Of a DNA stretch of 64,000 nucleotides, positions 1 through 8,800 are shown piece by piece (position 1 is the first letter of the stretch; the number at the start of each line of letters is the position of its first letter). A program made the translations under genes and the position numbers. Below the pieces are notes generated by a model, which was not told the origin of the DNA, made no database searches, and worked only from the letters and a program-made list of their open reading frames with translations. Origin of the DNA: Streptomyces abyssomicinicus (GTDB taxonomy: Bacteria; Actinomycetota; Actinomycetes; Streptomycetales; Streptomycetaceae); assembly GCF_008974245.1 (NCBI RefSeq), contig NZ_BBZI01000014.1, positions 186,001 to 250,000 on the forward strand, in the 5' to 3' direction.

Positions 1-1
1 C

Positions 2-1132
2 CTCGACTCCGCGACCCGGGCCGCCGCCGGACCGCCCCGCGACGGGGACGGCGCCGCGCCGGGCGTCCCGGCAGGTGACGGGAAGGCGGCGCCGGCCCGC
101 CGCCGGCGGCTCGTCCTGCTGTGCGCCGCGTCGGCGGCCGTGCTCCTCGTCTCGGTCGTGGTGGCCATCGGCCTCGGCCCCGCGGTCGTCGCCCCGGACG
201 AGACCGCCGGGTATCTGTGGGCCGCTCTGACCGGCGGCCGGGTCGACGCGGACGACGCCACCGCCTACCGGATCGTCTGGGAGATCCGCGCCCCGCGCGT
301 CCTGCTGGCGGCGCTGGTCGGCGCGGGGCTGAGCGCGGTCGGGGTGGCCATCCAGGCCCTGGTGCGCAACCCGCTCGCCGACCCCTTCGTCCTCGGCGTC
401 TCCTCGGGCGCCTCGGTCGGAGCCGTCGGCGTCACCGTCACCGGGGCGCTGGCCTCGCTGGGTGCGCACGCGGTGTCGGCGGGAGCCTTCGCCGGGGCGC
501 TCGCCGCCTCGGTCCTGGTGTACGCGGCCTCCGCCACCCGGGGAGCGGTCTCGCCGCTGCGTCTGGTCCTGACCGGCGTCGCCCTGTCCCTCGGCTTCCA
601 GGCCGTGATGAGCGTGATCATCTACTTCGCGTCGGACACCGAGGCGACCGGCATGGTCCTGTACTGGACCATGGGCAGCTTCGGAGCCGCCTCCTGGGAA
701 GCCCTTCCGGTCGTCGCCGCGGTGCTGGCGCTCACCATGGTGCTCCTGCACCGGCAGGGGCGGGCCCTGGACGTGCTGGCCCTCGGCGACGAGACCGCCG
801 TCAGCCTCGGTGTCGATCCCGACCGCCACCGCAAGGTGCTGCTCGGCCTCGTCTCGCTGCTGACGGGCGTGATGGTCGCCGTGAGCGGAGCCATCGCCTT
901 CGTCGGACTGGTCATGCCGCACCTGGTGCGCATGCTCGCCGGCGCCACCCACGCGCGGGTGCTGGCCGTCGCCCCGCTGATCGGGGCGGTCTTCATGGTG
1001 TGGGCCGACCTGGCCTCCCGGACCCTGGTGGCCCCGCGTGAACTGCCGCTCGGCGCCATCACCGCGCTCGTGGGCGTGCCCGTCTTCGTCGCTCTGCTGC
1101 GCCGCAGGGCCTACATGTTCGGAGGCCGGTGA
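2..1132 (+). CDS. FecCD-type ABC transporter permease, 5' end outside the window
   Basis: Inner-membrane permease of an iron-chelate or cobalamin type importer. The frame is open to base 2 with no start codon in that stretch, so the start lies left of the window; 376 residues are visible. A cytoplasmic Ala/Pro/Arg-rich N-terminus leads into many hydrophobic segments. The family hallmark RNPLADPFVLGVSSGAS is present near visible residue 125, and the C-terminal half has the usual GAIAFVGLVMPHLVRM coupling-helix region. It is followed after one base by the ATPase gene and then a lipoprotein gene, giving the standard permease-ATPase-binding protein set. The substrate cannot be read from sequence: no riboswitch, iron box or biosynthetic neighbour is visible. 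Confidence 0.9.
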   Translation, partial: LDSATRAAAGPPRDGDGAAPGVPAGDGKAAPARRRRLVLLCAASAAVLLVSVVVAIGLGPAVVAPDETAGYLWAALTGGRVDADDATAYRIVWEIRAPRVLLAALVGAGLSAVGVAIQALVRNPLADPFVLGVSSGASVGAVGVTVTGALASLGAHAVSAGAFAGALAASVLVYAASATRGAVSPLRLVLTGVALSLGFQAVMSVIIYFASDTEATGMVLYWTMGSFGAASWEALPVVAAVLALTMVLLHRQGRALDVLALGDETAVSLGVDPDRHRKVLLGLVSLLTGVMVAVSGAIAFVGLVMPHLVRMLAGATHARVLAVAPLIGAVFMVWADLASRTLVAPRELPLGAITALVGVPVFVALLRRRAYMFGGR

Positions 1133-1133
1133 G

Positions 1134-1907
1134 ATGCGCCTCGTCCTCGACGGACTCACCGTGGTGTCCGACGGGCGCGGCCTGGTACACGACCTCTCGC
1201 TGGAGGTGCCGAGCGGCCAGGTCGTCGGCCTGGTCGGGCCCAACGGAAGCGGGAAGTCCACCGCCCTGCGCTGCGTCTACCGTGCTCTGCGGCCCACCCG
1301 CGGCACGGTGCGGCTCGGGGAGGACGACCTCGCCCGGCTGACACCGCGCCGCGGCGCCCAGCTCGTCGCCGCGATGACCCAGGACGGTTCGGTCGGCCTC
1401 GACTTCACGGTCGAGGAGGTCGTCGCCCTCGGCCGGGCTCCCCACCTGCGCGGCGGCCAGGCGCTGGGGCACCGGGACAGGGAACTGTGCCACGAGGTGA
1501 TGGAGCGGCTCGGCATCCGCCACCTCGCCCGGCGCGGTGTCCTCACCTTGTCGGGCGGGGAACGCCAACGAGTGCTGCTGGCGCGGACGTTGGCCCAGGA
1601 GCCGAGGATCCTGGTGCTCGACGAGCCGACCAACCACCTCGACGTCCGCCACCAGATCGAGCTGCTCTCCCTGCTGCGGCGTTCCGGGCCCACCGTCCTG
1701 ATCGTCCTCCACGACCTCAACCTCGCCGCCGCGGCCTGCGACCGGATCGGCGTGCTCTCCCGGGGACGCCTGGTGGCCGCGGGCACGCCCGGGGACGTGC
1801 TCACCGCCGAGCTGGTCGCCAAGGTCTTCGGCGTCACGGCCGGTGTCGTCCCGCATCCCCTGACGGGAGCCCCGCAGTTGTTGTACTCGCTCGACTCCTC
1901 ACGGTGA
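1134..1907 (+). CDS. ABC transporter ATP-binding protein of the iron-chelate/cobalamin class
   Basis: 257-residue ATPase that should power the permease encoded just upstream. Walker A is GPNGSGKST (near residue 33), the signature is LSGGERQR, and Walker B is ILVLDEPTNHLD, all intact. The length and the terminal RLVAAGTPGDVLT segment fit FecE/BtuD-like proteins. ATG 1134 is preferred because it follows the permease stop by one base and gives the normal family N-terminus; longer versions starting inside the permease gene would add non-homologous residues. Translational coupling with the permease is likely. Confidence 0.92.
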   Translation: MRLVLDGLTVVSDGRGLVHDLSLEVPSGQVVGLVGPNGSGKSTALRCVYRALRPTRGTVRLGEDDLARLTPRRGAQLVAAMTQDGSVGLDFTVEEVVALGRAPHLRGGQALGHRDRELCHEVMERLGIRHLARRGVLTLSGGERQRVLLARTLAQEPRILVLDEPTNHLDVRHQIELLSLLRRSGPTVLIVLHDLNLAAAACDRIGVLSRGRLVAAGTPGDVLTAELVAKVFGVTAGVVPHPLTGAPQLLYSLDSSR

Positions 1908-1938
1908 ACCACCCCTCCACGAAAGGCATGTCAACCTC

Positions 1939-2922
1939 ATGCGCAACACGACGGCGTCGGCCTCCTTCCTCGTCCTGACCCTGCTGGTCACCGGTTGCGG
2001 TGCCGAGGTCGGGTCCGCCGCACGAACCTCCGGCGAGGTCGTGGTGAAGCGGTGCGGGGAGCCCGTCGGCTACACGGTTCCCGAGCGTGCCGTCGCCTAC
2101 GAGGGCGGAAGCGCCGACAAACTGTTCAGTCTGGGCCTGACGGACCGTGTGCACGGGTACGTGATGCCTCCCGCCAACCCGCCGGTGAGCGAGTCCCCAT
2201 GGGCCTCGGAGTACGCCGAGGTGAAGATGCTCGGCGACGACCTCCTCAACAAGGAGATCGTCGTGGAGGCCGAGGCCGACCTCGTGGTCGCCGGCTGGAA
2301 CTCGGGCTTCAAGGACGAGCGGGGCATCACCCCCGAGATACTCGACGAACTCGGCGTCCAGAGCTTCATGCACACGGAGAGCTGTTACAACTACCCGGGC
2401 TTCCCGGAGAAGGTCACCCCGTTCGAGGCCCTCTACACCGATCTCGACCGGCTCGGCCGGATCTTCCGGGTGCCCGAGAAGGCGGGCGAGGTCGTGGACG
2501 GGCTCAGGAAGCGGGTCGCGGCCGTCGAGGCGGCGGCGCCGGAGGGCGATCCGCTGCCGGTCTTCCTCTACGACTCCGGCACCGACCAGCCCTTCACAGC
2601 GGGCAACCAGGTCCCGCCCAACGACATCATCAGGAGCGCCGGCGCCCGCAACATCTTCGACGATCTCGACCAGCGGTGGACCCAGGTCGGCTGGGAGGCC
2701 GTGGCCGAGGGCCGGCCCGAGGTCGTGATCATCCTCGACTACGGCGACCGGCCCGCAGAGGAGAAGATCGACTTCCTGAGGAAGTCGGCCCGCACCAGGG
2801 ACCTTCCGGCGGTCAGGGCGAACAACTTCTTCGTCCTCGACTACAACGAAGGGATCAGCGGGCCGCGCAACATCGACGGTCTGGAGAAGTTCGCGGCCTA
2901 CCTGCGAGGGCTCGAGGACTGA
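1939..2922 (+). CDS. Lipoprotein substrate-binding protein of the ABC importer
   Basis: 327-residue periplasmic-binding-protein-like lipoprotein. The N-terminus is a signal peptide ending in a lipobox (LLVTGC, Cys near residue 20), so the mature protein should be anchored outside the membrane. The body has the two-lobed class III solute-binding pattern for iron chelates and cobalamin, with EIVVEAEADLVVAG and a later WEAVAEGRPEVVIILDYG segment. It lies 31 bases after the ATPase gene in the same direction. The ligand is unknown; a ferric siderophore is the default guess, and a cofactor such as F420-0 cannot be excluded. Confidence 0.85.
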   Translation: MRNTTASASFLVLTLLVTGCGAEVGSAARTSGEVVVKRCGEPVGYTVPERAVAYEGGSADKLFSLGLTDRVHGYVMPPANPPVSESPWASEYAEVKMLGDDLLNKEIVVEAEADLVVAGWNSGFKDERGITPEILDELGVQSFMHTESCYNYPGFPEKVTPFEALYTDLDRLGRIFRVPEKAGEVVDGLRKRVAAVEAAAPEGDPLPVFLYDSGTDQPFTAGNQVPPNDIIRSAGARNIFDDLDQRWTQVGWEAVAEGRPEVVIILDYGDRPAEEKIDFLRKSARTRDLPAVRANNFFVLDYNEGISGPRNIDGLEKFAAYLRGLED

Positions 2923-2935
2923 GCGGCCGGCCCGG

Positions 2936-3493
2936 TCAGAGGTCGCGGCGGCCGGTGCCGGTGATGCGGGTGATGGCCTCCAGCGTGAGGGCGCGGCCGT
3001 GGGGATCGGTGGCCAGGGCGCGGTGGAGCGTCAGGCCCTCGATCAGGGCGTCGAGCTGGCGGGCGGTCTCCGGGTCGAAGTGCTTCTCGAGGTGGACGCG
3101 GCTGCGGGCCATCCACGCCTGGGTGAGTTCCCGGTAGGCGGGCCGGCGGGCGGCGAGGGTGTACAGCTCCTGGGTGAGGACGAGGTCCCGCCGGCTTCCC
3201 TCGGACAGGGTGTGGATGAGGTCGGCCACGGCCTCCCGGGCCTGGACGGGGTCGGCCGGGGTGCTGAGGTGGGCGTCGAAGACCGCGGCGATGTGGTGCG
3301 TGAACCGGCTGAACGCCTCGCGCAGCAGCTCGTCCATCCCGTCGAAGTGGTAGGTCATCGAGCCCAGCGGGACGCCCGCGCGGGCGGCGATCCGCCGGTG
3401 GGAGACCCGCGCGATGCCCTCGTCCGCGATGAGGTCGAGGGCCGCGTCGAGGATGCGCGTGCGGCGTCGCGGGTCGGCGTGTCCGGTGGCCAT
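2936..3493 (-). CDS. TetR-family transcriptional regulator
   Basis: 185-residue repressor-like protein. The N-terminal helix-turn-helix is clear (RILDAALDLIADEGIARVSHRRIAARAGVPLGSMTYHF region, residues about 10-50), followed by an all-helical ligand domain. ATG 3493 is chosen because it begins directly before the DNA-binding domain; the open frame upstream is Pro/Ser-rich and not family-like. It lies 10 bases downstream of the acetyltransferase gene on the same strand, so both probably share a promoter. Two palindromes at 4087-4122 upstream of that promoter are the obvious candidates for its binding sites, which would make the operon autoregulated. Confidence 0.88.
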   Translation of the reverse strand: MATGHADPRRRTRILDAALDLIADEGIARVSHRRIAARAGVPLGSMTYHFDGMDELLREAFSRFTHHIAAVFDAHLSTPADPVQAREAVADLIHTLSEGSRRDLVLTQELYTLAARRPAYRELTQAWMARSRVHLEKHFDPETARQLDALIEGLTLHRALATDPHGRALTLEAITRITGTGRRDL

Positions 3494-3503
3494 GGCGGAG
3501 GAC

Positions 3504-4085
3504 CTACAGGCTCCGCACCACGCGGGCGGGGTTGCCGACGGCGACGACACCGGCGGGGACGTCCTTGGTGACGACCGAGCCGGCACCGATGACGGAGTCG
3601 TCGCCGATGCTCACGCCCGGGCAGACGATCACTCCGCCGCCGAGCCAGACGTTGTCGCCGATGGTGATCGGCTTCGCGGCCTCCAGCTTGTCGCGGCGGG
3701 GCTGCGGCTCCACCGGGTGGGTGGGGGTGAGGAGCTGGACGTTCGGGCCGATCTGGCAGTCCTCGCCGATGGTGATGGCGGCGACGTCCAGGGCGGTGAG
3801 GTTGTAGTTGACGAAGGTCCGGGCGCCGATGGCGATGTTGGAGCCGTAGTCGACGTACAGCGGCGGGCGGACGTGCGCCTCCTCGCCGAGCGCGCCCAGC
3901 AGCTCGGCCAGGACCGGCTGGGCCGCGGCGGCGTCCTCGGCGTAGGCGGCCTGGTAGCGGGCGGCCAGGCCGACGGCCCGCTGCTGCCGGCGGCCGATCT
4001 CGGGGTCGTCGGCGATGTAGAGGTCGCCCGCCTCCATGCGTTCGAGGTTGGTGCGCGGGTCGTCCGCGAAGTAGTCCGTGGGCAT
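3504..4085 (-). CDS. Maltose/galactoside O-acetyltransferase-like protein
   Basis: 193-residue acetyl-CoA-dependent sugar acetyltransferase of the LacA/Maa/NodL type. The N-terminal MAC-like domain is followed by left-handed beta-helix hexapeptide repeats (ITIGEDCQIGPNVQLLTPTHP, then ITIGDNVWLGGGVIVCPGVSIG) and the closing GNPARVVRSL. The catalytic His is in the TPTHPVEP motif. ATG 4085 is chosen over longer in-frame starts because the standard N-terminal MPTDYF begins there and the operators sit just upstream. Detoxification of non-metabolised sugars is the usual family role; the substrate here is unknown. Confidence 0.9.
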   Translation of the reverse strand: MPTDYFADDPRTNLERMEAGDLYIADDPEIGRRQQRAVGLAARYQAAYAEDAAAAQPVLAELLGALGEEAHVRPPLYVDYGSNIAIGARTFVNYNLTALDVAAITIGEDCQIGPNVQLLTPTHPVEPQPRRDKLEAAKPITIGDNVWLGGGVIVCPGVSIGDDSVIGAGSVVTKDVPAGVVAVGNPARVVRSL

Positions 4086-4451
4086 GTGTACGAGCGTACC
4101 TTGCGGAGTGTACGAACGTACATGCCGTGCCGGAGAGAGGCGGTGCGTGTGCGTGCGGCCGTGAGGGCCGGTGGGCCGAGGGATGGTGGGCAAACCCTTG
4201 AGGGGTGTGGGAGAACAGCACGAGACGCGAGCCCGGAGGACCTGACCCGGCAGGCGCCCCGCCGGCGCCCGCCCGGCGCCGGCGCGGGGCAAGCCGCTGG
4301 TGAGCGCGCCGGTCCGCCGGAAGAGGCAGACCGCGTACGCCGAAGGGCAAGGCGGTATGGCCGTTACGGGAGAGGGACGCCGGTGGGCCGTGCTGGCTAC
4401 GATCGGTCGCCATCGTGACACTGGGTGCTCGGTCGACCGGCGGGGGGCGTG
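4086..4451. other. Intergenic region between divergent acetyltransferase and MFS genes
   Basis: About 366 bases. Apart from the two palindromes next to the minus-strand gene, no convincing promoter, hairpin or small gene was recognised. The MFS promoter must lie in the rightward part. Confidence 0.5.
4087..4122. promoter_or_regulatory. Two TetR-type operator palindromes
   Basis: TGTACGAACGTACA (4109-4122) is a perfect 14-bp inverted repeat, and TGTACGAGCGTACC (4087-4100) is a near copy. Their starts are 22 bp apart, two helical turns, so two repressor dimers could sit on the same face. They lie immediately upstream of the acetyltransferase start codon and most likely bind the TetR protein encoded in the same operon. 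Confidence 0.75.
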
Positions 4452-5852
4452 GTGAGAGGTGTGAACCGCCGCTTCCGGGCGGTCGCGGCCGCGTACGCGG
4501 CGTCCGCCTACGGCAACTATCTGAACCTGATCGCGCTGAGCCTCTTCTCCTACGAGGTCACCGGCACGGCGTTCGGGGTCGGCGCCGTCGCGGCGTTACG
4601 GCTGGCGTCCGGATTCGCGGCGGGGCTGCTCGCCGGGGCGCTCTCCACGCGCGCCACTCGCCGGACGGTGATGATCGGTGCCGACGCCGCCCAGGGCCTC
4701 GTCATGGGCGTGATGGCCCTGTGGGCCGAGGACACGCCGCTGTGGCTGCTCGCGGGGGCGGTCGTGGTGCTGGGGGCGGGGAACACGTTCTTCACCGTCT
4801 CCCTGCGCAGTGCGATTCCGGTCATGGTCGGCGAGGAGAACCGCGCCCGGGCCAACGGGGTGCTGGTGACGGGACGGTCCCTGGGCACCGTCCTCGGATT
4901 CGCCTCCGCGGCCCCCGTGATCGGGTACGGCGGTTACGCGCTCGCGTTCGCGCTCAACGGCCTCAGCTTCCTGGTGTCCGCCGCGGCGCTGCTGGTGCTG
5001 CGACCGTCCACCGACGTCGAGAAGCAGCCGTCCGCCGACTCCGAGAAGCAGCCGTCCACCGGCCCCGAGCAGGTTTCCGCCGACCCCGACCAGCCGTCCG
5101 CGGGGCCCGGCGCCGGACGGAAGGCCGTGTCCCCGCCCGGCGGGGCGGACGGCGGGCGGCTGAAGGGCGTGGTGGCGGGTGTGCCGCTCCTGCTGCTAGG
5201 GATGGTCCTGCTGCGAGGGATCGACGCCCTGGCGTCCTCCTCCCACAACGTCGCGCTCCCCGTGGTGGCGCACGCCACGCGTCCGGCCGAACCCGCGGTG
5301 GTCATGGCCCAGTTCTGGACGGCGTGGGCGGTGGGAACAGTCCTCGCCCACCTGGTGCTCAGGCGCCGGCAGGGCGAAGGGGCGTGGGGGGAACGGTCGT
5401 TCGCCCTCGGTACCTGTGCGATGTCGCTCTCGTTCGTGGCGGCCTTCCTCGGGCTGCCCGCGATCGCGCTGGTGGCGGCGGCCGCGTCGGCCGGGTTCGC
5501 GGACGGCTGGACCGAGATCGTCTACACCTCGCGGCTGCAGGCGGTGCCCGACCGGGAGCGGGGGCGGCTGTTCGGCATGTCCGCGGTGGCGGAGCAGTCG
5601 GGGTTCGCGCTGGGCATGGTGGCCGCCGCGGCGGCTCTGGAGACCCTGCCCGCCCTGGCCGTCGTGGCCGTCTTCCACGGCGTGGCGGTGTGCGGGGCGC
5701 TGGTGCTGCTGGGCGCCGCCGTCAGAAGGCATGGTGCGACCGGTTCGCGGCCGACCGCGGCCGGAGGAGACGCAGAGGAAGAGGACTCGCATGGAACGCG
5801 TACCGGGGCAAGCGGTCTGCCGGGGTCCCGAGCCGGCCCGCACCGAGAGTGA
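4452..5852 (+). CDS. MFS transporter with a TTA codon, probable exporter for the megasynthase product
   Basis: 466-residue major-facilitator protein of the MFS_3 class, about 12 hydrophobic segments. The loop between the two halves (bases about 5005-5165) is hydrophilic and made of imperfect repeats of the type EKQPSADS/EKQPSTGP. A Leu codon at 4596-4598 is TTA, the only in-frame TTA found in this region; in Streptomyces TTA genes depend on the bldA tRNA and are typical of secondary metabolism. The 3' end overlaps the megasynthase by 62 bases, so the two are co-transcribed. GTG 4452 follows a G-rich ribosome-binding site; GTG 4449, GTG 4461 or 4425 are alternatives. Confidence 0.85.
   Translation: MRGVNRRFRAVAAAYAASAYGNYLNLIALSLFSYEVTGTAFGVGAVAALRLASGFAAGLLAGALSTRATRRTVMIGADAAQGLVMGVMALWAEDTPLWLLAGAVVVLGAGNTFFTVSLRSAIPVMVGEENRARANGVLVTGRSLGTVLGFASAAPVIGYGGYALAFALNGLSFLVSAAALLVLRPSTDVEKQPSADSEKQPSTGPEQVSADPDQPSAGPGAGRKAVSPPGGADGGRLKGVVAGVPLLLLGMVLLRGIDALASSSHNVALPVVAHATRPAEPAVVMAQFWTAWAVGTVLAHLVLRRRQGEGAWGERSFALGTCAMSLSFVAAFLGLPAIALVAAAASAGFADGWTEIVYTSRLQAVPDRERGRLFGMSAVAEQSGFALGMVAAAAALETLPALAVVAVFHGVAVCGALVLLGAAVRRHGATGSRPTAAGGDAEEEDSHGTRTGASGLPGSRAGPHRE
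4596..4598 (+). other. In-frame TTA (Leu) codon, candidate bldA control point
   Basis: Frame check: the codon lies in the MFS frame (GAVAALRLASG, the second Leu). TTA is extremely rare in this GC-rich sequence, and bldA is the only Streptomyces tRNA that reads it efficiently. Because the megasynthase overlaps the end of this gene, poor read-through would be expected to lower both. Confidence 0.8.
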
Positions 5853-8800
5853 TCCACGGGACGCGGTGCAGGCACTGCTGCGGGCCGCGCGGTCCGGTTC
5901 GGGCGGGGCCGTCCGGACCGTCGCCGCGGACGGCACGACGACCTCCCGGTCGTACCCCGAACTGCTGGACGCGGCACGCCGGTCACTCACCGGGCTGCGC
6001 GAGCGGGGGGTCCGCCCGGGTGACGCGGTGGTCCTGTGCGGACTGCCGTCGGCGGAGTTCTTCCCCGCGTTCTGGGCCTGCGTGCTGGGCGGCGCCCGGC
6101 CGGTGGCCGTCGCCGAGCCCCCGCTGCCCGGATCTCCGGCCCTCGAACGCCTGCTGCACGTCGACCGGTTGCTGGACCGCCCGCTGGTACTGAGCGACGC
6201 CGTCGGCGGCGCGGCGCTGGCCCAGGCCGCCCCCGCCCTGCGCGTGGGTCTCGTGCACGACCACCTGGACGCGCCGCCCGCGGACGGCTTCGTCGACCCC
6301 GACCCCTCGGACACCGCCCTGCTGATGCTCTCCTCCGGCAGCACCGGCGTGCCCAAGGCGGCACGGCTGACCCACGCGGGCCTGGCGGACTTCGCGGCGA
6401 GCACCCGGCGGATCCTTGACGTGCGTCCGGACGACACCACGGTGAACTGGCTGCCGCTCGACCACAGCGGGGCCTTCCTGCTCCACCACGTGCTCCCCGT
6501 CTTCACCGGCTGCACGAACGTCCACGCACCGACCGACCTGGTCCTGGGCGACCCCCTGCGCTGGCTCGACCTCCTCGACCGGCACCGGGCGCGGCACGGC
6601 TGGGCGCCGACCTTCGCCTACCAGCTCGTCGCGGACGCGCTCGCCGAGCGGCGGGAGGAAGGGCGGTGGGACCTGAGCGGCCTCAGGACCCTGCTCTGCG
6701 GGGGCGAGCGGATCGCGCTGCCGGTGCTGCGCCGCTTCCTCGACGCGACGGCCCGGTACGGGGTCCGGGAGGAGCACATCGTCCCCGCGTGGGGCATGGC
6801 CGAGACGGTCACGGCGGTCACCTACGGCCGGCTCGACCGGCCCGGCACCGTGCACCGCCTGCTCAAGAGCAGTCTCGGCGGCGAGCTGACGCGGGCCGAC
6901 GAGCGGACCCCCGAGGAGGACTGCGTCACCTTCGTGGCCTCCGGTTCCCCCGCCCACGGTGTGACCCTGCGGATCGTCGACGACGGCGGCGGCCTGATGC
7001 CGCCCGGACGGATCGGCCGGCTCCAGGTCCACTCGCCCGCACGCCTGACCCCCGGTTACGTGGAGGACCCGCAGGCCGACGCGGCGGCCTTCCCCGCCGG
7101 TCCGGACTGGCTGGACACCGGCGATCTGGCGTTCCTCGACGGTGAGCAGGTCGTCATCACCGGCCGGCGGAAGGACCTGATCATCCTCAACGGCCACAAC
7201 GTCTACTGCCACGAGGTCGAGGAGGCGGCCACCGCCGTCGCGGGCGTCCGGCAGGGCGAGGTGGCCGCCTGCGGCATCCCCCGCACGGACCGGGGCACCG
7301 AGGAGCTGGCCCTGTTCTTCGTCAGCCGCGGCCCCGCGGAGGACGCGCGCATCGCACGGGAGGTGAGGGCCGCGCTCTTCACGCGGCTCAGGCTCACCGC
7401 CGCCCACGTCGTGCCCGTGCAGGTGGAGGAGTTCCCGAGGACGCCGGCGGGGAAGGTGCGCCGCGCGGAACTCCGCGACCGCTTCACGAGCGGCGGCTCC
7501 GGCACACCGGCCGTGCCCTCCGCGCCGGAGCCGGCCGCGCGGGCGTACCCGGAGGCGGTGACGGCTGCGGAGGCGGCGACGGCCACGGAGGGGGCCGCGG
7601 AGACGGTGACGGAGGCGGTGCGGGAGGAACTCGCCGCCGTGCTGGGCCACGCGGTGGACGTCGACGCGCCGTTCTACGAGACCGGTCTGACCTCCGTGCT
7701 CCTGGTCCGCCTGCGGGCCCGGCTGGAGGAACGGCTCGGGACACCGATCGCCCACACCGCGTTCTTCGAGCACCCCACCGCCCGCTCCCTCGCCACGCAC
7801 CTGTCCGGTGCCCGCCCCGGCACGCGTGGGCAGCCGGCGCCCGCCCACGCCGCGGTGGAGGGCGGGGCGTCCGCGGAGGCGCCGGGTGCCGCCGCCCCGG
7901 GTGCCGGCGCGCCGGAAACCGCCGCACCGGTGGGCGAGGACCGGCGGGTCGCCGTCGTCGGGCTGGCGCTCCGTCTGCCCGGCGCGGACACCCCGGAGCG
8001 GTTCTGGGCCAACCTGAGCGACGGGGTGGACAGCGTCCGGGTGTTCGGTGAGGAGGAACTCGCGGCGGCGGGCCTCACTCCGGAGGAGCGCGGCGCCCCC
8101 GACCGGGTGCCCGTCGCCGGGATCCTCGACGGGGTCGAGGAGTTCGACGCGGACTTCTTCGGGATGAGCCCCAAGGAGGCCGGACTCACCCACCCGGCGC
8201 ACCGCCTGTTCCTGGAGGTCTGCCACGAGGCGCTGGAGCAGGGCGGCTACGCGGCAGCCGAACCGGACACGCACATCGGCGTGTTCGCGGGCTCCGGCAT
8301 GAACCTCTACGACCACCAGCAGCCGCCCGCGAGCGGTGCCGCGCACGGGTCGAGCGACGGGACGGACCCCGCCGTCGGCATGCAGGCGTCCATCGGGCGG
8401 CAGCCCGACTTCCTCGCCACGCGCGTCGCCTACCGTCTCGGGCTCACCGGACCGGCCATCGGCGTGCAGACCGCCTGTTCCACGTCGCTGGTCGCCGTGC
8501 ACCTCGCGGTGCAGGCCCTGCTCGGCGGCGAGGCGGACCTGGCGCTCGCGGGCGCCGCCGCCGTGCACCTGCCGCAGGAGACCGGCTACCGCAGCCACCC
8601 CGGCTCGATCCTGTCGCCCACCGGCCGCTGCCGCGCCTTCGACGCCGACGCCGACGGCACCGTGGGCGGCAACGGTGTGGCCGCGGTGCTGCTCAAGCGG
8701 CTCGACCGCGCGCTGGCCGACGGCGACACCGTCCACGCGGTGATCCTCGGTTCCGCGGTCAACAACGACGGGGCGGGAAAGGTCGGCTTCACCGCTCCGG

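Noticed and set aside
2..2922. Reading the left-edge importer as a cobalamin transporter
   Set aside because: It has no riboswitch, while the paralogous system at 20110-22981 does. FecCD similarity alone cannot separate iron-chelate from vitamin substrates.
2936..3586. Longer TetR start at 3586
   Set aside because: The extra 31 residues are Pro/Ser-rich, overlap the acetyltransferase 3' end and precede the normal helix-turn-helix start.
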